64,000 nucleotides of DNA from Sulfurimonas sp. (GTDB lineage: Bacteria > Campylobacterota > Campylobacteria > Campylobacterales > Sulfurimonadaceae). The stretch is from positions 1,663,405 to 1,727,404 of the forward strand of contig NZ_CP093397.1 in the NCBI RefSeq assembly GCF_029027585.1, in the 5' to 3' direction. Below the pieces are notes generated by a model. That model had not been told where the DNA came from, did no database searches, and saw only the letters and a list, made by a program, of their open reading frames with translations. Both the position numbers and the translations under genes were made by a program. Below, one piece after another: positions 44,775 to 53,545 of this stretch; the stretch's first letter is position 1, and each line of letters opens with the position of its first letter.

Positions 44775-45974
44775 ATGGATATACAAAATTTAGATATTTA
44801 TTTGATGCTTTTTGCTTTTAGTGGCATCATTATCTTAGTTTTGATTTATCTATATTTAAAAACTTTACAAGAAAAAAATGATTTAAATTTGGAGTTTGCG
44901 GTTTTAAACTCTCGGTATGATGATGAGGTTAAATCTTCACAAGAAAAGTTAGAAGTTCTTCAAGATGCAAAAGAAGAATTAAGTTTAGAGTTTAAAAACA
45001 TAGCAAACCAAATTTTTGAAGATAAAACAAAAAAGTTTGACCATGCACATAAAGAACAGTTTGAAATTTTACTAAAACCATTTCGCGAACAAATCTCAAA
45101 CTTTTCAACGCAATCCAGAGAGCAGTTTACCACTCAACTAAAAGATGGGCATCTGCTCAAAAGTGAGTTGTTAAGACTAAAAGAGATGAATATGCAACTA
45201 TCCCAAGATGCTATAAACTTAACAAATGCTCTAAAAGGTGAAAATAAAACTCAAGGAAATTGGGGAGAAATAATTTTAGAACGCATCTTAGAAGAGTCAG
45301 GTTTAAGAGAGGGGATGGAGTATGAAACACAGGCAACTTTAAAATCAAGTGAAGGTAAAACTTATAGACCTGATGTAGTTATTCATATGCCCCAAGACAG
45401 AGATATTATCATAGATTCAAAAGTTTCTTTAGTTGCTTATGAGAGATTTATGAGTGAAGATGATGATCAGCAAAGAGCAATAGCTTTAAAAGAGCATATA
45501 TTTTCAATAAAAACGCACATAAAAGCTCTAAGCTCGAAACAATATGACAAACTAGAGGGTGTAAATACACTTGATTATGTTCTTTTATTTATGCCAATAG
45601 AGGGTGCTTTTTTGTTGGCTCTTGAACAAGATGGAGAGTTTTTTAAAAAAGCTTATGAAAGTAATATTTTAGTAGTTTCTCCATCGACCCTTTTAGTTAC
45701 ACTAAAAACAATAGAGCATATTTGGCGAACTCAAAAACAACAAGACCATGCCAAAAAAATCGCTGATGAAGCAGAGGCGATGTATGATAAACTTGTTCTT
45801 TTTGTAGATGAAATGATTAAAGTTGGCTCGCATCTACAAAAAGCACAAGATTCTTACGACACTTCTATGAACAGACTAAAAACAGGTAAAGGCAACATCA
45901 TAAAACGGGCGCAAAACATGATAGAACTAGGATTAAAACCAAAAAAATTATTGAGTATTTCTAGTGAAGATTAA
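44775..45974 (+). CDS. rmuC: RmuC-family DNA recombination protein
   Basis: 399 residues. One N-terminal TM helix, a long coiled coil (40-150), then the RmuC nuclease-like core (KTQGNWGEIILERILEESGL, YRPDVVIHMPQDRDIIIDSKVSL, VLLFMPIEGAFLLAL). RmuC limits inversions at short repeats in E. coli; the core resembles restriction-type nucleases. AGAGGATTTAACTTAG precedes the ATG, and a TATAAT box lies near 44731. Confidence 0.93.
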   Translation: MDIQNLDIYLMLFAFSGIIILVLIYLYLKTLQEKNDLNLEFAVLNSRYDDEVKSSQEKLEVLQDAKEELSLEFKNIANQIFEDKTKKFDHAHKEQFEILLKPFREQISNFSTQSREQFTTQLKDGHLLKSELLRLKEMNMQLSQDAINLTNALKGENKTQGNWGEIILERILEESGLREGMEYETQATLKSSEGKTYRPDVVIHMPQDRDIIIDSKVSLVAYERFMSEDDDQQRAIALKEHIFSIKTHIKALSSKQYDKLEGVNTLDYVLLFMPIEGAFLLALEQDGEFFKKAYESNILVVSPSTLLVTLKTIEHIWRTQKQQDHAKKIADEAEAMYDKLVLFVDEMIKVGSHLQKAQDSYDTSMNRLKTGKGNIIKRAQNMIELGLKPKKLLSISSED

Positions 45975-45975
45975 A

Positions 45976-47811
45976 ATGAGAGTGAATGAGAAAAAAGTCA
46001 TTCCATACCTTATCGTTGTTGTTCCTCTTGCTTTAGTTTTAACGGCAAGTTTTTTCATAACTACTTTTTATATGGAGAAAGTAAATCTATATTTTCAAAA
46101 AATAAAAGAGCGTTCTATAAAAGATTATGTAGATTCTAAAAAAGATAAAAGTGAGATTTGGGTTCAGCAACTTAACCTTTTGTTTGATTATAAAAACAAT
46201 AGAGTAGATGCAGATATAAAAACAAGACTGCAAAAAAGGGTAGATGTAGCTTATGCAAATGCTAGGTTTATATATGAAAAATATAAAGGTAAAAAGACTA
46301 ATATTGAGATAAAGGAGAGAATCTTAGACTCGTTCAATCAGATGGGTTATAGTTCAAACAAAGAAGCTCTTTATATATCTAATTTTAAGGGTAACAATAT
46401 CCTCTTCAGAAAGGAAAACCTACATAAGATACATCAAAGATCACTAGTTCTTGAAGAGATTCAGATGGTCAAAAAAAAATCTGAAGGTTTTTTGGAAGGT
46501 AAGTTTTATCAAGGAGTCGGTAAACAGGTTGTTTTTGTTAAAGATTTAGAAATGTATGGTTGGTATATTGGCTCAGCTATCAATATTATGCAAGAAAAGG
46601 AAGTCTTAAAATCAACTCTTTTGGGTATGGTTCAAAGTATTCCCCTAGATAGCTCAGATTTTATGGGGCTTTATGATAATAAAAAAGCAATCTACTTGTC
46701 TAAAAAAATGAGAATTTTTTTAGGGGACGAGTCTTTAAATATCATTAGTAAAAATCTTTCTCAAAAATCAACTTGGTATAAATATAAATTAGATGGATAT
46801 TACTACTACTCTAAATACTATAAACCTCTTGATTGGTACTTAGTTTATGGTTTTGAAATATCAAGAATGAGTAAACAAGAGTTTACAAAACAGCGAGAGT
46901 TAGAGATAATACTTGATAATGAGTTAGAACTTATTTTAAAAGCATCTTCATCTATTGTTATTTTTGTTGTTATTTTATCTCTTCTTTTATCAAGAAAAAT
47001 TAACCAAATATTTTCTCAGTATCAAGAAGAAGTGCACAAAAGAGAAGATGAGTTAGTAAAACTAAATGAGTCACTAGAGCAAAGAGTATCAGATGAGTTA
47101 AATGCACATAGGCAAAAAGACAAGATGCTGATACAGCAGTCAAAAATGGCAGAAATGGGAGATATGCTTAGTATGATTGCTCATCAATGGAGGCAACCTT
47201 TAAATCAAATGGCATATCTTTTTATGAATGTTGAGTCTGCTTATGAATACAAAGAATTAACAAAAGAGTATCTTGATGAAAAGCTAAAAGAGGGAAATGA
47301 ACTTTTAGAGTTTATGTCTATGACTATTGATGATTTTAGAAATTATTTTCGACCAGATAAAGAAAAAGAGTTTGTTTTAGTTAGTGATGTAGTAAATACA
47401 AGTGTAAAACTTATGCAAAGATCTTTGGAATTAGGTGGAGTTGAGATAGAAGTCGAGTCTTTTGGAAGAGAACTCACTCATATATATAAAAACGAATTTA
47501 TCCAAGTGATGTTAAACCTAATCAAAAATGCAAAAGATATACTCATAGATAAAAAAATCCAAAATCCAAAGATAATAATTACTACAAAATGTGAAGGTCA
47601 AAAACTTGTTGTGGATGTTTGCGATAATGGTGGTGGTGTTCATGAAGATATAATAGATAAAATTTTTGAGCCATATTTTTCTACTAAAGATGAGCAAAGC
47701 GGAACAGGTTTGGGACTTTATATGTCAAAAATGATAATCGAAGAACACTTAGAAGGAAAACTAAATGTTTACAACTCAGATGGTGGAGCGTGTTTTAAGA
47801 TAATTTTATAA
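45976..47811 (+). CDS. Cache-type sensor histidine kinase
   Basis: 611 residues from ATG 45976 (a GTG at 45964 overlaps rmuC). TM1 (IPYLIVVVPLALVLTASFFI), a periplasmic tandem Cache-like region (about 35-320; KSEGFLEGKFYQGVGKQVVF, GWYIGSAINIMQ), TM2 (SSIVIFVVILSLLLS), a coiled coil, the kinase His box MIAHQWRQPLNQMA and HATPase (CDNGGGVHEDII, GTGLGLYMSK). The probable partner regulator lies head to tail on the other strand, with the two stops overlapping. The ligand is probably a small organic acid or amino acid, as in other Cache sensors. Confidence 0.9.
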   Translation: MRVNEKKVIPYLIVVVPLALVLTASFFITTFYMEKVNLYFQKIKERSIKDYVDSKKDKSEIWVQQLNLLFDYKNNRVDADIKTRLQKRVDVAYANARFIYEKYKGKKTNIEIKERILDSFNQMGYSSNKEALYISNFKGNNILFRKENLHKIHQRSLVLEEIQMVKKKSEGFLEGKFYQGVGKQVVFVKDLEMYGWYIGSAINIMQEKEVLKSTLLGMVQSIPLDSSDFMGLYDNKKAIYLSKKMRIFLGDESLNIISKNLSQKSTWYKYKLDGYYYYSKYYKPLDWYLVYGFEISRMSKQEFTKQRELEIILDNELELILKASSSIVIFVVILSLLLSRKINQIFSQYQEEVHKREDELVKLNESLEQRVSDELNAHRQKDKMLIQQSKMAEMGDMLSMIAHQWRQPLNQMAYLFMNVESAYEYKELTKEYLDEKLKEGNELLEFMSMTIDDFRNYFRPDKEKEFVLVSDVVNTSVKLMQRSLELGGVEIEVESFGRELTHIYKNEFIQVMLNLIKNAKDILIDKKIQNPKIIITTKCEGQKLVVDVCDNGGGVHEDIIDKIFEPYFSTKDEQSGTGLGLYMSKMIIEEHLEGKLNVYNSDGGACFKIIL

Positions 47812-48486
47812 AGTATGAAGTTTATATCCAGAGCCTGAAACATTTTCTATGGCTCCTTCTGGAACTTTTTTTCTAATACCTCGAACAAGTGAGCGGATAG
47901 CATCTTGACTCATTCCCTCATAAGCCCAAATAGCATTTTCAATCTCTTCATACTTCACAACTCTTGTGTGGTGATGAGCTAACAAGTCAAGAAATAGAGT
48001 TTCATTTTTTGTTAGTTTTATCTCTTTGCTATCAGTATATATCACTTTTTCAAAAGCATTATATTCACAGTTTTTTGAAAGTAAAAGGTTAAATTTACTT
48101 TTATCTTCTATGAGTTCCATTGACTTCTCTAAAGCACCGATAAGTTTGTCTTTTGTGATTGGTTTTATGATGTACTTAACAAGTTGAAGTTCAACTGCTT
48201 GGATTAAGTAGTCAGTATCAGAGTGAGCAGTAGCGATGATGATTTGAACATCTTTATCATGCGCTCTGATGTAACTTGCCATATCGATGCCATTTAGTTT
48301 TGGCATACTAATATCTGTGATAATTATATCTGGTTTATGTTCTTTCCATACATTGATAGCCTCTTTGCCATCTTTTGCTTCTAGTACATTTTTACACACT
48401 CTACTAAGGTACTCAACAGCGCTTTTTCTAACCATTTCTTCATCTTCTACATACAAAATCGTAAAATTTTTTAACATATCTTTCAT
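47806..48486 (-). CDS. OmpR-type response regulator
   Basis: 226 residues. REC (1-120; acceptor Asp in IIITDISMPKLNG, Lys in KYIIKPI) and winged helix (SQDAIRSLVRGIRKKVPEG, SGSGYKLHTL). Convergent with the Cache kinase; the pairing is inferred. A ribosome binding site GAGGTAG and a TATAAT box at 48508-48513 (minus) precede it; this box overlaps the promoter region of the small gene on the other strand. Confidence 0.9.
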   Translation of the reverse strand: MKDMLKNFTILYVEDEEMVRKSAVEYLSRVCKNVLEAKDGKEAINVWKEHKPDIIITDISMPKLNGIDMASYIRAHDKDVQIIIATAHSDTDYLIQAVELQLVKYIIKPITKDKLIGALEKSMELIEDKSKFNLLLSKNCEYNAFEKVIYTDSKEIKLTKNETLFLDLLAHHHTRVVKYEEIENAIWAYEGMSQDAIRSLVRGIRKKVPEGAIENVSGSGYKLHTL

Positions 48487-48518
48487 AATTTCTACCTCAT
48501 TTAGGGTATTATACTCTT

Positions 48519-48707
48519 ATGAAAATACAAATACAATATAATTATGAAAAAACATTTACAGATGCTAGCGAAGATGAACTTTTAAAAATAATAGAAGAAG
48601 AGATAGGGGATGCAGATGTTAAGGGTACGCTTATTTATATAAAAGAAGCTATAAAAAAAGGTAAGGTCATTAGTGTTGGAACTTGTAAATTTAGACAAGT
48701 AAAATAG
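48519..48707 (+). CDS. Small hypothetical protein (62 residues)
   Basis: MKIQIQYNYEKTFTDASEDE followed by a mixed alpha/beta-looking sequence ending TCKFRQVK; no recognised domain. The ATG follows TATTAT by six bases, a weaker form of the leaderless pattern. It is nine bases before the DoxX gene, likely in one unit. Real gene supported by codon structure and position. Confidence 0.62.
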   Translation: MKIQIQYNYEKTFTDASEDELLKIIEEEIGDADVKGTLIYIKEAIKKGKVISVGTCKFRQVK

Positions 48708-48716
48708 GGAGAATCA

Positions 48717-49100
48717 ATGAATACAGATATCGCAAAACTACTGCTTAGATTAACTCTTGGAATTATGATGCTTTTTCATGGAGTAGAAAAAATCATAAAT
48801 GGCATCAGTGGAGTAAAATATTTAGTAACAAACGCAGGTTTACCAGAGTTTTTAGCTTATGGAGTTTATGTTGGTGAAGTTGTTTTTCCAATTTTGATAA
48901 TTTTAGGACTTTATGCCAGAGTTGCATCTTTAGGTATTGCTTTTAATATGCTAATGGCAATATTTTTAGCTTATGGGAACTCACTTTTTGAGTTGAATAA
49001 ATATGGTGCACCAGTGTTTGAGTTGCCATTTTTTTATTTAATAACTTCCATTGTTATATTTTTGCTTGGAAGCGGAAGGTATGGGGTTAATTCTAAATAG
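48717..49100 (+). CDS. DoxX-family membrane protein
   Basis: 127 residues with four helices. LLLRLTLGIMMLFHGVEKII and AYGVYVGEVVFPILIILGLYAR are typical of DoxX/DoxD proteins (quinone-linked or redox-associated membrane proteins). Ribosome binding site GGGAGAATCA. Function in this organism not evident; sulfur-oxidising members use thiosulfate, but this gene is not next to sulfur genes. Confidence 0.85.
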   Translation: MNTDIAKLLLRLTLGIMMLFHGVEKIINGISGVKYLVTNAGLPEFLAYGVYVGEVVFPILIILGLYARVASLGIAFNMLMAIFLAYGNSLFELNKYGAPVFELPFFYLITSIVIFLLGSGRYGVNSK

Positions 49101-49108
49101 GCACTTTT

Positions 49109-49666
49109 TTAAGGATGTGGTACTTTTAACTTTGAGTTAAGACTCCATCCTATAAAAAGCATTAAGACTATAACCATAGAAACAGAAAAAAGATTATAAG
49201 CACTTCCAAGATAAATTAACCAGAGTAAAATTGCTCCAAGTGGAGTTGGAACACCTATAAAATATTTATCAACTTCTCCAGCATCTGTGTTAATATTAAA
49301 ATGAATCAGTCTTCTTAAACCTGAAATAACATAGTAGATGCTAATAACTGCTACGACAAAAAGCATAAAGCCTGTTAGACTTGGTGCATAAACAGCTTGA
49401 AAAATTAGAAATACAGGCACAAGAACAAAACTTAAAAAGTCTGCAAAACTATCAAGTTGAACTCCAAATTCATTTGAAAGTGCATACTTTCTAGCAATTT
49501 TACCATCAAAAATATCAAAAGCACCACCAATCCAAGCTAAGATGATAGCTACAAAAAAGTTGTTTTGAGTGATGAAGTACATAGCACTAAGTCCAGCAGC
49601 AATATTTACAAATGTAAAAAGGTTGGCTAAGTTAAAGTGAGAAGAGGGTGTAAAAAGAAATTTCAT
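49109..49666 (-). CDS. pssA: CDP-alcohol phosphatidyltransferase (phosphatidylserine synthase type)
   Basis: 185 residues (shorter than many PssA) with about six helices. The family motif is split as DIFDGKIARKYALSNEFGVQLDSFADF, the D-x2-D-G-x2-A-R-x8-G-x3-D-x3-D pattern that binds CDP-diacylglycerol (written as separate blocks: DIFDGKIAR and GVQLDSFAD). It probably makes phosphatidylserine. Ribosome binding site AAGGTAG. Confidence 0.88.
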   Translation of the reverse strand: MKFLFTPSSHFNLANLFTFVNIAAGLSAMYFITQNNFFVAIILAWIGGAFDIFDGKIARKYALSNEFGVQLDSFADFLSFVLVPVFLIFQAVYAPSLTGFMLFVVAVISIYYVISGLRRLIHFNINTDAGEVDKYFIGVPTPLGAILLWLIYLGSAYNLFSVSMVIVLMLFIGWSLNSKLKVPHP

Positions 49667-49741
49667 AAACTACCTTGAATTGAATAAATTGTATAATTAT
49701 ATCTAAGCAAAGATAGAAAAAAATAAAACTATAAATGAAAA

Positions 49742-49756
49742 TGATAAATATTATCA
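49742..49756. promoter_or_regulatory. Fur box upstream of porin-feoAB
   Basis: TGATAAATATTATCA matches the 7-1-7 Fur consensus TGATAATNATTATCA at 13 of 14 defined positions. It lies 73-87 bases before the porin start. Confidence 0.7.
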
Positions 49757-49776
49757 ATATTAAGATAGGTCTAAGT

Positions 49777-49791
49777 TGATAGCTGTTATCA
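49777..49791. promoter_or_regulatory. Second Fur-like palindrome upstream of porin-feoAB
   Basis: TGATAGCTGTTATCA, 11 of 14 consensus positions, centred 35 bases from the first box and close to the promoter. Confidence 0.5.
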
Positions 49792-49828
49792 TTTCTATAT
49801 AAAACAGTTTCAAAGAAAAGGGAAAATT

Positions 49829-51112
49829 GTGAAAATTGTATTAAAAGCATGTATTATGGGGTTGTTGTTAATAAACACATCGCTAATAGCACAACAAAAA
49901 AATGAACTTGAGCCAAGACATAGAGTAAAGTCAGTAAAAGCGGCTGTAGGTTCGTTTGCTCAAAGTGAAGAAAAAGAGATATTAAAAACAAATAATTTTA
50001 AAGATATGTTTACTAAAGGGAGCGTAAGCGGACAACTTAGGTCTGTTTATGCAGGGTATCAACAAAAAAAGAATTCTAATAATGATACATATGCAACTGC
50101 AGTTGGTGGTGAACTTAAGTTTGAACTAGCTTCGTACAATGGTTTTGGAGGTGGTGTTGCTTTTATAACTTCAAATGATGTAAGTGGTTTAACAGGAAAT
50201 AGAACTGAGGGTAAAAATAACAATGAACTATCTTCATCATCAGGGCAATATACACAACTAAGTGAAGCATATATCAGTTACAATTACAAAGATTTGACGC
50301 TTATTGCAGGTCGTCAAATTTTAGAAACACCACTTGCGGATAGTGATGATATAAGAATGATAAAAAATACTTTTGAAGCGTATGTGGCAAAGTATAACTA
50401 TGTAGATATTGAGTTTATAGCGGGAAACATAGTTTCTTGGCAAGGAGTTGATGCTGATTTAGATGATCCATGGCATAGAACAACTAAAGATGGAACAGTA
50501 TTTGGAGGTATGACTTATCAAAAAACATTAGAGTTTAATGCTTGGTATTATAATTTTTCAAATATAACTAACGCTTTTTATGTAGATGCTGGTATAAACT
50601 ATGTGATAAATAAAGATATGAATTTACATGCAACACTTCAGTATTTAAATGAAAGTGAATTAAATAACAGTGGATATGAAGCAGAGATTTATGGTGCTTT
50701 AGTTGAATTAGTTACTTATGGCATCGGTTTTAATCTAGCTTATAATAAATCAAACAAAAAAACAGATAAACATAGTTATTCAGGAACAGGTGGTGGAACA
50801 ATTTTTACGAGTATGGATATTATGATACTAGATAATATTACAAAAGACAGAGATGCTAGTGCTGTTGTTTGTGGTATCAGTTATGATGTGAAAAATTGGA
50901 AGTTTTTATATGCTTATGGTTCGTTTAGTGGAGAAGCTGATGGTGCAGGACAAAAAGCTCATATAATTGAGCAAGATATAGGTTTTGAGTATCAAATGAG
51001 CAAAGAGTTTTTTATAGGGGCTATCTTTGTTATGCAAGAGGATAAAGAAAATTCTTTAAGCAGTGATGATGATTGGACAAGAATGCAAGTGATGCTTGCG
51101 TATAATTTTTAA
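49829..51112 (+). CDS. OprD-type outer-membrane porin of the iron operon
   Basis: 427 residues, start GTG 49829 after AAGGGAAAATT. Signal peptide (ACIMGLLLINTSLIAQ), then a beta-barrel with alternating strands (YATAVGGELKFELASYNGFG, LTLIAGRQILETPLADSDD, AWYYNFSNIT) and a C-terminal Phe (MLAYNF). OprD-family porins of this phylum pass small substrates; placed nine bases before feoA and behind Fur boxes, this one probably lets Fe2+ or an Fe2+ complex through the outer membrane. That role is inferred. Confidence 0.85.
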   Translation: MKIVLKACIMGLLLINTSLIAQQKNELEPRHRVKSVKAAVGSFAQSEEKEILKTNNFKDMFTKGSVSGQLRSVYAGYQQKKNSNNDTYATAVGGELKFELASYNGFGGGVAFITSNDVSGLTGNRTEGKNNNELSSSSGQYTQLSEAYISYNYKDLTLIAGRQILETPLADSDDIRMIKNTFEAYVAKYNYVDIEFIAGNIVSWQGVDADLDDPWHRTTKDGTVFGGMTYQKTLEFNAWYYNFSNITNAFYVDAGINYVINKDMNLHATLQYLNESELNNSGYEAEIYGALVELVTYGIGFNLAYNKSNKKTDKHSYSGTGGGTIFTSMDIMILDNITKDRDASAVVCGISYDVKNWKFLYAYGSFSGEADGAGQKAHIIEQDIGFEYQMSKEFFIGAIFVMQEDKENSLSSDDDWTRMQVMLAYNF

Positions 51113-51121
51113 GGTAAAAGA

Positions 51122-51349
51122 GTGAAAACATTAATAGATTGTAAAAAAACATGCAAGGTAAAAGTTGTTAAATTAAATGCTCCTAGAGATTTAAAGCAAA
51201 GACTTATTTCTTTTGGAATTATGAGAGAGTCGATTATAGAAGTTTTAGAACATGCTCCTGCAAAGAGTACGATAGAAGTAAAAGTAGGCAAGATGCGAAT
51301 AGCACTTAGAGCGCAAGAAGCAGAGCTTATAGAGGTTGAAGAAATATGA
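51122..51349 (+). CDS. feoA: Ferrous iron transport protein FeoA
   Basis: 75 residues, an SH3-like FeoA domain (LKQRLISFGIMRESIIEVLE, VKVGKMRIALRAQEAELIEV). Start GTG 51122. It probably interacts with the FeoB G domain. Its stop overlaps the feoB ATG (ATGA). Confidence 0.93.
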   Translation: MKTLIDCKKTCKVKVVKLNAPRDLKQRLISFGIMRESIIEVLEHAPAKSTIEVKVGKMRIALRAQEAELIEVEEI

Positions 51350-53485
51350 AGATAGAAGAAGAGAAAGCTTGTCCTGTAATAGCTAATCATATAAAAATAG
51401 CTTTAGTTGGTCAGCCAAATGTTGGTAAAAGTATGCTTATCAACTCAGTATCAAATGCGCATCTTCATGTTGGAAACTTCTCTGGTGTTACAGTTGATAA
51501 AACAGAGGTTTTATTTGATTATAAAAAACTATCATTTTACAGTTGTTGATTTACCAGGGACTTATGCTTTTACTGATTATACGATTGAAGAAAGAGTAAC
51601 TCATGAGTACTTATGTGCTAAAGGTTATGACTTAATCATAAATGTAATGGACTCTACAAACTTAGAGAAAAATCTTCAACTTACTTCTGAACTTATGAGT
51701 ATGAGCAAAGATATAGTAATTGCACTAAATATGAGTGATGAAGCACAAAAAGAAGGAATTGACATAGATGCTTCATATATGTCTGAACTTCTTGGTATCC
51801 CTTGTATTAAAGTTTCTGCCGTCACAAAAGAGGGGATAGAAGAACTCTTAGATGCTGTTGTATCAGTTAGAAAAGCGTCAAGTCAAAACTCAAAATTAAT
51901 CTTCAGCGAACCAGTTGAAGAGGAGATAGCAAATATTGTTGAGTATTTAGAAAAACATAAATACAAAGCAGTAAATTCTTATAGAAATGTTGCAATTAAT
52001 CTACTAAAAAACAATAAAAGAACTTATGAACTTTTACATGCTGAGCCTATATGGACAGAGCTACAACCACTTTTAATAGATGCATCTAAGCATATAGAAC
52101 TTCACCATGATACAGATGATATAAAAGAGGCTTTTGCTGGAGAGTATGCTTCTTTTAACAGAGGGATAATCGCTGAGGTTGTAGTGCAAGATGCTTTTGA
52201 AGAGAAAAAAACTGTAACTGAAAAGATAGATTCTGTTTTAATTCATCCAATTTTAGGAATACCTATATTTTTATTTTTTATGTGGGGACTTTTTCAACTT
52301 ACTTTTGAGATAGGTTCTATCCCTATGGACTGGATAGATGCATTTTTTGGTTGGCTTGGAGATACAGTAGGTGCGACAATTCCCAATGATGATGTCCGTT
52401 CACTTATAGTAGATGGGATAATAGCAGGGGTTGGGGCTGTTATTTTATTTGTTCCAAATATTGTGATTTTATTTATCGGTATTGCACTTTTAGAGAGTAC
52501 TGGTTATATGTCAAGAGTTGCTTTTTTACTAGATGGATTTTTTCATAAATTTGGTATGCATGGACAGTCTTTCATACCTCTTGTAACGGGCTTTGGTTGC
52601 TCTATACCTGCTTATATGAGTGCTAGAATCTTAAAAAATGACAGAGATAGACTTTTAACTCTTTTTATCATTGGTTTTATGAGTTGTGGAGCTAGACTTC
52701 CTGTTTATGTACTTTTTGCAGGGGCTTTTTTCTCCCCTGAAATGGCAGGAAATATTTTGTTTATCATCTATATAGGTGGTGTAATGATAGGTCTTGTAGC
52801 GGCTAAAGTTCTTAAGATGACAGCATTTCAAGGAGCGGATGAACCATTTGTTATGGAGATGCCAAAGTATAGACTTCCATCTGTAAAACTTATCTGGCAT
52901 ACAGTTTTAACAAAAACTATGATGTATTTGAAAAAGGCTGGTACTTTTATTGCCGCGGCATCTATGCTTATTTGGTTTTTGAGTAATTATCCTCATAATT
53001 TAATACTTGAACAAAAATATGCTTCTAAGATAGAGGTAGCTGTAAGTCAAGATGAAAAAATGAAGCTTTCAAATGAGTTGGCATCTGAGCATTTAGAACA
53101 GAGTTATTTGGGAAGTATTGGAAAGTTTTCAGAGCCAATGTTTGCTCCTTTAGGATTTGACTGGAAGATGAGCGTAGCACTTCAAACAGGCTTGGCTGCT
53201 AAAGAAGTCGTTGTTTCTACTCTTGGTGTTTTATATGCAGTTGGAGCTGAGGTCGATGAAGAGAGTAACTCACTTATAGATGCCATAAGTAAAAATATAC
53301 CTTTTGCATCTGCTATCGCTTTTATAGTTGTTATCATGATTTACCTTCCATGTTTGGCGGCATCTATCGTCTTTACTCGTGAGGCTGGAGGTATTAAGTA
53401 TTTTGTTTATCTGTTTGTATTTACTTCTATCGTAGCGTATAGTTTAGGATTTTTAGCATATAACATTACTTTGATGATTACTTAA
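51346..53485 (+). pseudogene. feoB: Ferrous iron transporter FeoB with one-base frameshift in the G domain
   Basis: Read as one gene of about 712 residues with one correction. N-terminal G domain: G1 GQPNVGKS, G2 GVTVDK, G3 DLPGTYAF, G4 region LNMSDE, followed by about eight membrane helices with the Gate motifs (GCSIPAYMSAR, LPCLAAS). The first frame (67 codons) stops at TGA 51547-51549; the remaining protein is in the next frame. The A6 run at 51523-51528 (GATTATAAAAAACTATC) has one A too many: with A5 the text reads DYKNYHFTVVDLPG. Everything else is intact. Confidence 0.85.
51523..51528 (+). other. A6 homopolymer causing the feoB frameshift
   Basis: Deleting one A restores LFDYKNYHFTVVDLPGTY across the switch I to G3 region. 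Confidence 0.8.
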
Positions 53486-53545
53486 CTTCGTTTGTAATGA
53501 CGAATTTTCGATATACTAATGCATAAATAAATAAGGTGTATTAGT

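Noticed and set aside
53487-53508. TTCGT/ACGAA hairpin after feoB as a terminator
   Set aside because: Only a 5-base stem with an 8-base loop, although TTTTC follows; could be chance in this composition.
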